Assembly (NCBI RefSeq): GCF_900110205.1
Contig: NZ_FOCV01000020.1
Span: forward strand, 1-64,000
DNA from: Rhizobium tibeticum
GTDB lineage: Bacteria; Pseudomonadota; Alphaproteobacteria; Rhizobiales; Rhizobiaceae
DNA length: 64,000 nucleotides
Reading direction: 5' to 3'
Each line of letters begins with the position of its first letter. Within the stretch, counting starts at the first letter, position 1. Shown in pieces: positions 16,428-24,355 of the stretch. The position numbers were made by a program, and so were the translations under genes. The notes under the pieces are model-generated. The model was not told where the DNA came from, made no database searches, and worked only from the letters and a program-made list of their open reading frames with translations.

Positions 16428-17954
16428 CTAGTGGTTTCCGCCGTGGCCACCGCCATGGTTACCACCGCCTTCGTTACCGCCACCCTGGTTGCTGCCGCCT
16501 TGGCCGCCGCCACCTTCGTTGCCGCCGCCCTGGTTGCCGCCACTCTGGTTGCCGCCGCCCTGGCTGCCACTCCCTTCGTTGCCGCCACCCTGGTTGCCAC
16601 CACCTTCGTTGCCGCCGCCCTGGTTGCCGCCACCTTGGTTGCCGCCACCCTGATTGCCACCACCTTCGTTGCCGCCGCCCTGGTTGCTGCCACCTTGGTT
16701 GCCGCCACTCTGATTGCCACCACCTTCGTTGCTGCCGCCTTGGCCGCCGCCACCTTCGTTGCCGCCACCCTGGTTGCCGCCACCTTCGTTGCCGCCGCCC
16801 TGGTTGCCACCACCTTCGTTGCCGCCGCCCTGGTTGCCGCCACCCTGATTGCCGCCGCCTTGGTTGCCGCCACCTTCGTTGCCGCCGCCCTGGTTGCCAC
16901 CCCCTTCGTTGCCGCCGCCCTGGTTGCCGCCACCCTGATTGCCGCCGCCTTGGTTGCCGCCACCTTCGTTGCCGCCGCCCTGGTTGCCGCCACCTTGGTT
17001 GCCGCCGCTCTGGCTGCTGCCGTTTTGGTTACCGCCACCCTGATTGCCGCCGCCCTGGTCGCCGCCACCTTGGTTGTCTCCACCCTGGTTGCCGCCGCCT
17101 CGGCTCTCGCCACCTTGGCTGCCCCCGCCGTGGTTATGACCACCACGCGGACCGTCACCCTTGGAGGCGTGCTGGCTTTTTGGGCCATCGCCCCGGGGCC
17201 CGTCGCCCTTGGAGCCGTGATGATCCCTGGGACCGTCACCGCGAGGGTTATCACCCTTCGAACCGTGGTGATCTCTCGGGCCATCGCCGCGAGGGCCGTC
17301 ACCCTTGGGACCGTGGTGATCCTTCGGACCATCGCCGCGGGGGCCGTGATCTCTCGGATCGTGGTGGTCTTTCGGGCCATCGCCGCGAGGGCCGTCGCCC
17401 TTGGGACCGTGGTGATCCTTCGGACCCTCGCCGCGAGGGCCGTGATCTCTCGGACCGTGGTGGTCTTTCGGTCCATCGCCACGAGGGCCATGATCTTTGG
17501 GGCCGTGGTGGTCTTTCGGGCCATGGTGATGATGGCCACCACCACCGCCGCCACCGCCGCTGCTGCCATCGCCGCCGTCACCATTCCCATTGCCACCGCC
17601 GCCATTGCCACCGCCGGTGCTACCAGAACCTTCGCCCGTATTGCTGCTGCCGCCGTGTCCATTGCTATCACCGCGGCCAGCGCTACCGCCGCTGCTAGCG
17701 TCGGAGCCGCCGGCATTCCCTCCTCCGGAAGAATTGCCTGCGGTCTGCCTGCCTCCCAGCAATCGACCGCCGTGATGATCAGGATCGGCAAAAGGATTCA
17801 GATTGATAGATGCTACCGGCCCGCACAATCTCTCCTCAATCGTCCCTGGCCGCACCACCTGACAATTGAGCCGCTGGCTCTGTGCACTTGCGAGGCTGGT
17901 TCCGGCAAGAAGAAAAGCGACGCCGGCAGGAATTACCAGTAAATTTGTACGCAT
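16428..17954 (-). CDS. Secreted Gly-rich tandem-repeat protein
   Basis: 508 residues from ATG 17954. A signal peptide (to about residue 25, ending ASAQ) is followed by a short Cys-containing unique segment (about 28-68, CQVVRPGTIEERLCGP). Then come a Gly/Ser stretch, a His-rich part with HHHH and about a dozen imperfect copies of the HGPKDHHGPRGDG type (about 140-270), and finally some 40 pentapeptides of the form GGGNQ or GGGNE (about 280-500), ending GNHGGGHGGNH. Nothing resembles an enzyme. The repeats suggest an extended cell-surface or matrix protein, possibly binding metal through the His-rich segment. The next gene, divergent, encodes a periplasmic LapG-type protease. The 15-base DNA repeat is prone to slippage, so the length may vary between strains or be misassembled. 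Confidence 0.75.
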   Translation of the reverse strand: MRTNLLVIPAGVAFLLAGTSLASAQSQRLNCQVVRPGTIEERLCGPVASINLNPFADPDHHGGRLLGGRQTAGNSSGGGNAGGSDASSGGSAGRGDSNGHGGSSNTGEGSGSTGGGNGGGGNGNGDGGDGSSGGGGGGGGHHHHGPKDHHGPKDHGPRGDGPKDHHGPRDHGPRGEGPKDHHGPKGDGPRGDGPKDHHDPRDHGPRGDGPKDHHGPKGDGPRGDGPRDHHGSKGDNPRGDGPRDHHGSKGDGPRGDGPKSQHASKGDGPRGGHNHGGGSQGGESRGGGNQGGDNQGGGDQGGGNQGGGNQNGSSQSGGNQGGGNQGGGNEGGGNQGGGNQGGGNQGGGNEGGGNQGGGNEGGGNQGGGNQGGGNQGGGNEGGGNQGGGNEGGGNQGGGNEGGGGQGGSNEGGGNQSGGNQGGSNQGGGNEGGGNQGGGNQGGGNQGGGNEGGGNQGGGNEGSGSQGGGNQSGGNQGGGNEGGGGQGGSNQGGGNEGGGNHGGGHGGNH

Positions 17955-18113
17955 AGTTACTCACTCCCACAGTTAACAGAGCGTTAACGAGGAGGTTTAT
18001 ACAGTATTAATAAAGTAAAAAGAAGAATAACTATCGCAAACAGACCCTAGAACGTTAGTACATGGTTAACCTTTAAAATATAAAATTCTAATTAAAGGTA
18101 GCAGCTTAAAGTG

Positions 18114-18119
18114 TATAAT
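18114..18119 (+). promoter_or_regulatory. Candidate -10 box (TATAAT) before the C93 peptidase gene
   Basis: A perfect TATAAT lies 35 bases before the start codon, in the AT-rich 200-base divergent region shared with the repeat-protein gene. No clear TTGACA is placed 17 bases upstream, so an activator may be needed. Confidence 0.35.
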
Positions 18120-18154
18120 TGGCAGGTCAGCACTCAGCCGAAGGGATGTTTTCG

Positions 18155-18742
18155 ATGCGAGCCTTTGTAGCTTTCGCGGCGTTCACTCTTGTTTTCGCAG
18201 CGTTTGCGGGTGAGAGCTACGCAGGGTCCGCCCTTCGCCCATCACGCTCGATCGGAGCCCCGATAGGCTTCCCCTCCGCATGCACGCGCTACGCTTGGCT
18301 CTGCCATGGCACTGGCGGTCGCGAGATGAGCGACGGAGAGGCGATGCCCCTGCTCCAGAAGGTGAATAGGCAGGTCAACGCCGGCGTTGCAGCAGCAACG
18401 GACGCACAGACATCAGGAAAATCGGAATACTGGTCGCTGCCCGTTAACAACAAAGGCGACTGCGAAGACTATGCGCTGCTGAAGCTGAAAACGCTGCTCG
18501 GCGCAGGCTTTGCATCAAACAAACTGGCGCTTTCGGTCGTCATCGATCGAGGCGGCAACAACCATGTCGTCCTGCTGGCGCGATTGAAGTCAGGCGACTA
18601 TGTGCTCGACAATCTCGCCGGTAAAGTAAAACCTTGGGAAAGCACAGGATATACTTTCTTGGCAAGCCAGAACTTCAGCAACAAGAGTGACTGGCAAGTA
18701 ACGCTTGCGGGCCCGAGAGCTGCCCAATTCTCCGGAACGTGA
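18155..18742 (+). CDS. Periplasmic transglutaminase-like cysteine peptidase (C93/LapG family)
   Basis: 195 residues from ATG 18155, chosen because GAAGGGA lies 8 bases upstream; ATG 18146 is too close to that site. Signal peptide at the N-terminus (FAAFTLVFAAFAGESYA). The catalytic triad of the bacterial transglutaminase-like family is visible: Cys in GDCEDYALLK (about residue 102), His in NNHVVLLA (about 135) and Asp in VLDNLAGKV (about 150). The family includes LapG, which releases surface adhesins under cyclic-di-GMP control. No LapD or large LapA-type adhesin is in the window, but a secreted repeat protein is the divergent neighbour and a GGDEF-EAL gene is 3 kb away. Confidence 0.85.
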   Translation: MRAFVAFAAFTLVFAAFAGESYAGSALRPSRSIGAPIGFPSACTRYAWLCHGTGGREMSDGEAMPLLQKVNRQVNAGVAAATDAQTSGKSEYWSLPVNNKGDCEDYALLKLKTLLGAGFASNKLALSVVIDRGGNNHVVLLARLKSGDYVLDNLAGKVKPWESTGYTFLASQNFSNKSDWQVTLAGPRAAQFSGT

Positions 18743-18809
18743 GGAAGCGGGATACCGCATTCGCCAATTGCCCGATCCAGCAGTGCTCCTTCATGAGACC
18801 GAGCAAAGG

Positions 18810-19070
18810 TTAGTGGACCGACGGGTCCTCTTCTTCCAAAAATGTTCTGATCCCTTCACGCGCGACCGTCGCCAGAAACTCGTCAAACGCCTCGCGATCG
18901 GTCGCAAAGGGCGCCTCCCATTCGATGAGGTCCTCGTGCTGGGTCACCACTTCCATCTTCCAGTCGCCATTCGTGCCCGCAGGACGGAAGATGTCGACGA
19001 GCACCGTTACGCCGTCATCGGTGAACTCACCAGCAAGGTCGGAATGCTCCAGTTTCGGCTCCTTCGCCAT
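18810..19070 (-). CDS. Conserved small acidic protein, unknown function
   Basis: 86 residues from ATG 19070 (MAKEPKLEHSDLAGEF), behind GGATTTGAG. A compact soluble alpha/beta protein by appearance, rich in Glu and Asp, ending FLEEEDPSVH. No signal peptide, membrane helix or Cys. I recognise no domain; the length and composition look like a genuine rhizobial orphan, and the reading frame has the GC-rich third positions of the surrounding genes. Confidence 0.6.
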   Translation of the reverse strand: MAKEPKLEHSDLAGEFTDDGVTVLVDIFRPAGTNGDWKMEVVTQHEDLIEWEAPFATDREAFDEFLATVAREGIRTFLEEEDPSVH

Positions 19071-19812
19071 TCTCAAATCCGATCCGTGATTTCGTCGAGC
19101 AGTCTAAGCCGCAATGATGACACCCCTGCGGATCCACCATCGTGCATAGCGTTCGCAAAGGAGAAAGGCCCGAGGCCAAAGTTTATTGAAAATTCCACAG
19201 AAGAAAATGCGATTTGGCTGGTAGTGGAAGCCGCCTTTCAACGCATCTCTGGGATCATCGTTTCCGTGTCGATGCTGCGTGAACTGAAATGCATCGCATC
19301 CAGGATCGGAAAGCGAAAAGATAATAACATCAATATGTTTAGAGACGGGTTGGATGCCTAATGATGCAGCGCAATCATTCTGAAAAGCCGATTTGGCAAC
19401 CTTGCGCCAAGAGCTGTTGTCGCGCGTCGCGTTTGACGGCGGGCTTTCTGCGAAGGAACGGAAGACGTCTTCCGCCATCCACTCGGCCGAGATTGTCCGC
19501 CCGCTCCACCTGCGGCCTCGGCTTCGAGGCCTGGCCAAAAATGCTTCCCCCTAAGTGCCCTCCACCGCTCGTATTTGCAACTTGTCGCTCTGATTAACGC
19601 TGGATCTCAGCCGCATCGGTTTTGCTCAGTCTCGATTCCTCTTCGTTGCAAGAGTGATCGCTGCCCGACTGGCCCGGCAGATGGAACCGATTTTGAGAGA
19701 AAAGGCCTGCTTGACGCCAACGGGCGCGAAACGAAGCTCGACTAGCAAACTCGATCAGGCTGGCTGAGCCGCCATTGTGTTTAAACCAAGCTCTAGACCG
19801 GTGGATCAGCCA
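19071..19812. other. Stretch with no supported gene
   Basis: About 740 bases with only overlapping frames in conflicting orientation, none with a convincing ribosome site, domain or codon bias. One plus-strand frame at 19384-19570 (ADLATLRQELLSRVAFDGGL...) reads protein-like but lacks a start codon and may be a gene remnant. Confidence 0.4.
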
Positions 19813-19846
19813 ACAAAAAAGGCCGGGGCGAAACCGCACCGACCTT
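19813..19846 (-). terminator. Rho-independent terminator for the small gene at 19861-19983
   Basis: On the minus strand AAGGTCGGTGCG and CGCCCCGGCCTT form a 12-bp stem (two G-U pairs) with a GTTT loop, followed by TTTTTTG. It lies 14 bases after the stop of the short minus-strand frame and is the best evidence that the frame is transcribed. Confidence 0.8.
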
Positions 19847-19860
19847 CCTCACATCGCTAC

Positions 19861-19983
19861 TCACACCAGTGCCAGTACATCCGTGGTCAAAAGCTGAAAA
19901 GCAATTGCGGCGATTGCGAGCGACAGATACCTTCCAGCGCTCATCAGCAATGCCGATGGCAGGGATATAGGCACTCCCCGCAT
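19861..19983 (-). CDS. Small single-span membrane protein, 40 residues
   Basis: Short frame from ATG 19983 (MRGVPISLPSALLMSAGRYL...) ending in TGA at 19861, with one hydrophobic helix over about residues 17-37. A weak GAGG lies upstream. A strong intrinsic terminator follows directly, which supports an expressed unit. No known family. Confidence 0.5.
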   Translation of the reverse strand: MRGVPISLPSALLMSAGRYLSLAIAAIAFQLLTTDVLALV

Positions 19984-20158
19984 GAAACGCAACCTCAATT
20001 TTTGGTTTTGTTCCCGAAACCTTATAAAAACGAAAATTGCAGGAATCACCTTGTATGCGGAGCCGCGCTCAGGCATGGTGGCTCCGTCAGCAGCCAATGT
20101 TACGGGCGCTGCTGCATCAGGGCTACCGGCCCTTGCCCCAAATGGAAGGAGGACCGAA

Positions 20159-20437
20159 ATGTCTTCCGAACTTAGCTCTGTCTTGAAGTCAAAAGACCTC
20201 ACGATGCTGCAAGGCGTCTTGGATGCGGCTGGATACTGTTCGGCCAGTAGCGTTGCTCATCCCGAACGATACAACGTCGCGGCGAAACTGCTCATCGAAC
20301 GTTTCCGGCACGGGATGACCTCCGCCGACGACCTATCCAGGGAACTGGAAAGGCATTTTGGCACTGTGATTTCAGCAGTATCTCCGCCAAGCTTCGAGCG
20401 GACGCGCGCTGCCATTCAAGGACGCCCTCTCCAGTAG
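20159..20437 (+). CDS. Rhizobial small orphan protein, 92 residues
   Basis: From ATG 20159 with a consensus Shine-Dalgarno GGAAGGAGG; longer in-frame starts exist upstream (19982) but lack such a site. The soluble, mostly helical product has the pattern KDLTMLQGVLDAAGY then AAKLLIERFRHGMTSADDLSRELERHF, which I recall from uncharacterised proteins found only in Rhizobiales. Function unknown. Stands alone in the accessory stretch. Confidence 0.65.
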   Translation: MSSELSSVLKSKDLTMLQGVLDAAGYCSASSVAHPERYNVAAKLLIERFRHGMTSADDLSRELERHFGTVISAVSPPSFERTRAAIQGRPLQ

Positions 20438-20845
20438 AAGATTCCAGGAACTGCAGGGCGGGCTCCCAAAGCCGTCGGCCGGTCATTGCCTTCTGCTCTT
20501 GGGCTATGCAACATCGAACCTGACGACTGTTCTCTCCGCCCCACGGTCCTTTCAGATTCTCCCTCAATTTCAATCGACGACCGTCGAGCTACTCGCGATC
20601 GAGAATTGCAGCCGCTGCGCCGAAGCGTTGCAAAATGCAAGGGGAATAGTGGTAGCGGAGGACCGTAGCGGCTCCTATCACCGACTGGATTCCTCGGGCC
20701 TTGTCGACTTCGGAAACTGGCAGATTGTTTTGCGGACTGCGATGTCTGAATATCGTCGTTCGGTCGCAACGCCGAGTGCAAACAACCAGATAGAGCCCCG
20801 TTAATGACAGGATGGAAGCAACGGGTAACAAGATTTCCGGGTCAT
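20438..20845. other. Stretch with no supported gene
   Basis: Short overlapping frames on both strands with no ribosome sites or recognisable domains. The sequence just to the right holds a phage-lysozyme-like fragment, so this is probably decayed DNA. Confidence 0.4.
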
Positions 20846-20941
20846 GCAGGCGACGCCATCGACCTGCCCCTGAGTTAGCCACGTGCCGAAAATACTGGAT
20901 GCGTGACGGCGCATCGCGGCGAAGAAAATCTTGCGGTCCAT
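20846..20941 (-). pseudogene. Remnant: N-terminus of a phage-type lysozyme/GH19-like protein
   Basis: From ATG 20941 the frame reads MDRKIFFAAMRRHASSIFG then TWLTQGQVDGV, which matches from memory the opening of lysozyme- or chitinase-like proteins of rhizobial phages and prophages (FFAAVR...FG.LTQ.QVDG). After about 31 codons the similarity stops and the frame ends in an unrelated tail. The catalytic part is absent. This supports a decayed prophage fragment; similarity was judged by eye only. Confidence 0.4.
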
Positions 20942-21043
20942 AGGATGATCAAGATCTGTCTGAAGGGGAGTGTTGCAGTTCCGCACTCGACTCGCCGCTG
21001 AAGCGATGCTTCAAGTAGTGAAGCCTAAAGTTGGGAGTTGGCG

Positions 21044-21172
21044 ATGTACTACGAGTGGGACGAAGCGAAAGCGAGACGGCAGTATCTGGTCAAATTCGCC
21101 TCGGTCTGGCTAGCAGCGATTGCGCTGGCATTTCTTCCTGTGTGGTGGCTGGTACAGGAAACCACTTTCTAG
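21044..21172 (+). CDS. Small single-span membrane protein, 42 residues
   Basis: Short frame from ATG 21044 (MYYEWDEAKARRQYLVKFAS...) with GGGAG 8 bases upstream and stop TAG at 21170-21172. Charged N-terminus followed by one membrane helix (about residues 20-37, including PVWWLV). The layout is that of a regulatory or envelope-stress small protein, function unknown. Confidence 0.6.
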   Translation: MYYEWDEAKARRQYLVKFASVWLAAIALAFLPVWWLVQETTF

Positions 21173-21287
21173 CTCGTCACGGGGCGGGCCGGCGATATTG
21201 CCATCAATATTACAGCCAGAAACTTATTTTGAGACGACATCGCTCGTAGGTCCGGTAGGCTCCAAATTCATGTGGGGAGGAGCTAGG

Positions 21288-21398
21288 ATGACATCGGAGG
21301 CTTATCAACATCAAGCCGACTGGCAAAGCATCGCCATGGTGCTCACAATGCCATTGGCCATTGCCATTGTTTCAATTGGATGCCAATTCTTTCTTTAA
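21288..21398 (+). CDS. Small single-span membrane protein, 36 residues
   Basis: Short frame from ATG 21288 (MTSEAYQHQADWQSIAMVLT...) preceded by the strong site GGGGAGGAG. A polar N-terminal half is followed by a membrane helix (about residues 16-35) ending CQFFL. Lies 115 bases after another small membrane-protein gene on the same strand; the two could share a transcript. Confidence 0.55.
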   Translation: MTSEAYQHQADWQSIAMVLTMPLAIAIVSIGCQFFL

Positions 21399-22158
21399 AC
21401 CACGCGGCTACGCCGGCCGTGAAACAACCCGCAACTCAGCCAAAAAGCCGGGCACGATTGGCTGCGAGGCCGTGACCGGGTTGGACCTTGGCCAGTTCAG
21501 AAGAGATCTTAAAGCCTAGACGCGGCAGTGAAGAAGGCGTCGATTTGCCTATCAGCGAAACCCATCGCCTCAAAAGCCGGCCGCCATCATCGGTTCAGTC
21601 CGAACGAACGTGCCGCTACAACGGTTGGCGATGAACTCCCTTCGATTGTGTCTTGATTCAGGCGTCGACCTGGTCTCGCGGAGGCCCGCCTTCGAAACAT
21701 AGTGTTCGGCAGTGTAGAGCTTGTGCGCCGCAAGCTCTTCTCGCGCCAGCGCTGCCACGGCGGAAGCAGTTGCTGCGGCGGCAGCGGCCTCAGTACGGGC
21801 CGCGGTTACCTTGCCATCGATCTTCCACCAAATACCCCAGTCCAGCCCGCCATGCTCGAACAGGCATGCCCCACAGGGGGATGCCGCAGGCCGTAGGCCG
21901 TGTCGAGCCCGCTGGGCTTGTCGTCACTGAGCGAAAGGTTCCGCGACTAATCGGGAGGAGCGGTCGCCGTAGGCGATCGGATCGAGACACGCGGCTCGAT
22001 CCGAAGCGAGGGAGATTCGTCGTGGAAAGGAGCGAGGCTACCTGCCGGGACATTATCGCTACCGTTGGATGTCTTCCACTTACGCAACAACCTTTTGGTA
22101 ACAAATATGCGATGTATTTGAAATAAATGGATAACTTGGTTTCAAAGTCGCGCTGGAT
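21399..22158. other. Mostly non-coding stretch before the second LuxR-type gene
   Basis: Apart from the phage-like remnant, this interval holds a perfect 9-bp hairpin (CGGATCGAG / CTCGATCCG, 21978-22003) and an AT-rich segment at 22080-22150 that probably carries the promoter of the next gene. No other supported gene. Confidence 0.4.
21570..21860 (-). pseudogene. Remnant of a phage-associated small protein
   Basis: The minus-strand frame reads FEHGGLDWGIWWKIDGKV, an Ala-rich linker, then AREELAAHKLYTAEHYVSKAGLRE. The last part resembles short coiled-coil proteins that follow lysozyme genes in rhizobial prophages (pattern LAAFKLHVAE.YVSK.GLRE, from memory). No start codon fits the first part, and the frame continues into unrelated sequence after GLRE. 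Together with the lysozyme fragment 0.7 kb away it suggests a broken phage lysis cassette. Confidence 0.35.
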
Positions 22159-22824
22159 ATGACTTCATTCAATACAATTTCTCACGATCTCATCGATGCA
22201 TGGTTGCAGGCCGATTCGATGGACGATCCTAAAAGCCTGTATGCCGGAGTTATCGCCAGGCTGAGCATCAAAATGGCACTATCCGTCGTGAAGACGGCTC
22301 AAGACAATCCTTATGATTGGCACTTTCACAGGGTGAAGGATTTCGGCTTCAAGAGCCGCCTGCTGGACAGGATGAGGGGGGAGTTCCCGGATTCCGCCCT
22401 GCGCGATCTCAACAGATCGTTCGTGGACGACGCGATCATTCCGACGTATTCGCGTGCCGTCGACTCGCGGCGGCCGACGGTCGATCTCGTCAAGACGAAG
22501 CTACTTGGTGTTCGCATAGGTTACGAACGCCTAATCCTGCCGCAGAGATGTGATGGGAAGCCGGCGTGGTGCATAAGTCTTGCCGAAGGGAGATTCTTCA
22601 TACCTCCGATTCAGGAAGCAAAGACAGATATAACGGACGAAGGCATCATACAGCTTCTCATCGAAGGCCATCCTGCCAAGGAAATTGCGGAATTTCTGAA
22701 TCTGTCACCGAGGACCATCGAGCACCGGATTGAGAAGATGAAGCTACGACTCGAGGCCAAGAACCTGGTGCATCTGGTGGCGAAGCTCGTCGCCACGCAG
22801 GTCGATCGACGAGGAGCCCTGTAG
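22159..22824 (+). CDS. LuxR-type HTH regulator with PAS-like N-terminal domain (copy 2)
   Basis: 221 residues from ATG 22159. Clearly paralogous along its whole length to the product of 10460-11149: shared segments include LIDAWL, VKT.LLGV..GYERLILPQ, and in the HTH IQLLIEGHPAKEIAEFLNLS then RTIEHRIEKMK. The C-terminal GerE-type helix-turn-helix is intact and the N-terminal domain looks PAS-like rather than an autoinducer domain. It lies in the decayed accessory stretch and converges on an unrecognised gene 3 bases away. AT-rich upstream region. Confidence 0.8.
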   Translation: MTSFNTISHDLIDAWLQADSMDDPKSLYAGVIARLSIKMALSVVKTAQDNPYDWHFHRVKDFGFKSRLLDRMRGEFPDSALRDLNRSFVDDAIIPTYSRAVDSRRPTVDLVKTKLLGVRIGYERLILPQRCDGKPAWCISLAEGRFFIPPIQEAKTDITDEGIIQLLIEGHPAKEIAEFLNLSPRTIEHRIEKMKLRLEAKNLVHLVAKLVATQVDRRGAL

Positions 22825-22827
22825 CAG

Positions 22828-23526
22828 CTATCTGACGGCTTTCTTGATAGGAAAGGCACGCTCCTGAAGTGCCTCTACAGACAGGCCGGTACTTGTCGAT
22901 GCGATGCTATAAAACGCCTTCGTAATGTCCTTCGTCTTGAACGCAATCCCGTTTTTGCCACGGTCGCGATTGAAGCCCAGCGGATTGCCGAACCGGTCTA
23001 CGATGATGTGGACACCGTAGAACATTTGGTCGAACTCCCGGCTTGAAGGATCGTAGAAGTTCGCGCCCTCGGTCGTATCCAGATTGCCGTCAAAATTAGC
23101 GATGAATATCTGCGTCACACCATACCTGTCCTGACCACGATCAGTAATGATCTCGCCGAACTTGCAAGTTCCCAGATACGGGATGCCCTGCAAAATGGAC
23201 GAACGGATCGCCTTGCGCATCTTGTGGCCGGCAGGAAGCTTGGAGGTGAATAGATCACTGGCGTCGTTGCCAAGGATGGACAAGTTCTCCTTCGTCGCGG
23301 CAGCCACTTCGGCAATCGCCATCTCTGCCGTGATCCTTCTGAACTTCCGGCTCGATGTCGCCATCGGTTCCGGCTTGCTGTCCTCTCCGCGGAACCAGTT
23401 CGAGTACTTTGCCTGCGCGATCTGGGCGTCGGATGAGCTCGCAGCCACGGAGAGCGACATCCGGGCGATCTTGGTCACGTCATCGCCAAAGCGATTGCCA
23501 TATTGAAGTTTGGAAATTGCGTTCAT
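22828..23526 (-). CDS. Protein of unknown function, 232 residues
   Basis: From ATG 23526 behind GAGGAA. No signal peptide, membrane helix or Cys cluster. The N-terminal third is Ser/Ala-rich (SLSVAASSSDAQIAQAKYS); the centre and C-terminus look globular (GIPYLGTCKFGEIITDRGQDRYGV, QMFYGVHIIVDRFGNPLGFNRDRGKNGIAF). I recognise no domain. Base composition appears lower in GC than neighbouring core genes, consistent with transfer. It is convergent with the LuxR-type gene, with only 3 bases between stop codons. Confidence 0.65.
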   Translation of the reverse strand: MNAISKLQYGNRFGDDVTKIARMSLSVAASSSDAQIAQAKYSNWFRGEDSKPEPMATSSRKFRRITAEMAIAEVAAATKENLSILGNDASDLFTSKLPAGHKMRKAIRSSILQGIPYLGTCKFGEIITDRGQDRYGVTQIFIANFDGNLDTTEGANFYDPSSREFDQMFYGVHIIVDRFGNPLGFNRDRGKNGIAFKTKDITKAFYSIASTSTGLSVEALQERAFPIKKAVR

Positions 23527-23935
23527 AGGTTCCTCGTCTGCTCGCAGTTTGATTTGATGAGCAACCTAGGATCGAATTCTTAATGCGGAAGCTGAGACGG
23601 ATACGTAGATCTACCCTTTCTTACGGTTGCCAAGCGTTGGGCACCACTTCGGAAAAAATGAGCAGATCAGAGCGAAAAGTACAGCGCCCCTAGGGATGTC
23701 GCGGGAATTCGCGCATGCGATTTCGGGAAGGAGGCGGCCGCAGGAGGTCTAGCTAGCACCGCCGGTTCGGCGGAAACCGGGACCGACCGCCACCGAAATC
23801 GCATTCCGTTGACAACGTCAAAGGATTCGTGACCTTGCGAACCCTTGGACCGCCCTCGAAAGGCTGCGAGTCGGTACCAAGGCGGTACAACAACGAAGTC
23901 TGGGCAAAGTACCCGCTTTACAATAGGGCGCCTCA
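23527..23935. other. Stretch with no supported gene
   Basis: About 400 bases holding the upstream region of the minus-strand gene at 22828-23526. An 89-codon minus-strand frame exists but has no ribosome site and an unlikely composition. I see no repeat or RNA structure. Confidence 0.4.
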
Positions 23936-24004
23936 ATGTCGGTCGAACGACCGTTTGACGTCATAAAACCCTTGACCGTTTCCTCGCAAAGCCGCCACTC
24001 GGTC

Positions 24005-24355
24005 ATGACCGCTTCCGGCCGCCCTTTGCGGTCATGCCAGCTTCCTATAATCTCTGTTCTGCATCGGAGTAACGGAATTGAAGGATGGTCGGACAGTGAC
24101 GACTGGCAAGATGGATCGCTGTCGGCAGCAGCAGACTTCGCAGCGCGGTGCGCGGAACTCTGCTCGCGACACCCTTCTTTCGAACAACCATTGACTGCCA
24201 TCATCATCACCTTGATGGCGGAACTCTGGGATCGAAATTCTAGCCAGACTGAAATCCGTGATGCCTGTCAGGCTGCTGTAAATGATATGCCCCGCTATGC
24301 AACGGGGGACGAGCGGCGAAGCAGCATTTCTTCAAAACCATTTACGCCTTTCTGA
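24005..24355 (+). CDS. Rhizobial small orphan protein
   Basis: The conserved-looking part begins at about 24077 (GWSDSDDWQDGSLSAAADFAARCAEL) and runs through FEQPLTAIIITLMAELWDRNSSQTEIRDA to NDMPRYATGDERRSS, a pattern I recall from short uncharacterised Rhizobiales proteins. The ATG at 24005 is the nearest canonical start, but the residues after it look non-coding. A good GGAG site 7 bases before an in-frame ATT at 24077 points to a 92-residue product from a rare AUU codon, or to a lost ATG. Function unknown. Confidence 0.5.
   Translation: MTASGRPLRSCQLPIISVLHRSNGIEGWSDSDDWQDGSLSAAADFAARCAELCSRHPSFEQPLTAIIITLMAELWDRNSSQTEIRDACQAAVNDMPRYATGDERRSSISSKPFTPF

Noticed and set aside
16440..17110. 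Short regularly spaced repeats that might suggest a CRISPR array
   Set aside because: The repeat unit is 15 bases, in frame, without spacers, and encodes a pentapeptide; it is a protein repeat.
16431..17942. A 503-codon open frame on the plus strand, rich in Ala, Val and Thr
   Set aside because: It is the exact antisense of the Gly-rich repeat gene; the repeat and GC bias keep it open. It has no ribosome site, and the other strand has a signal peptide and start.
19104..19538. 144-codon minus-strand frame
   Set aside because: No ribosome site, unlikely amino-acid composition and no family resemblance.
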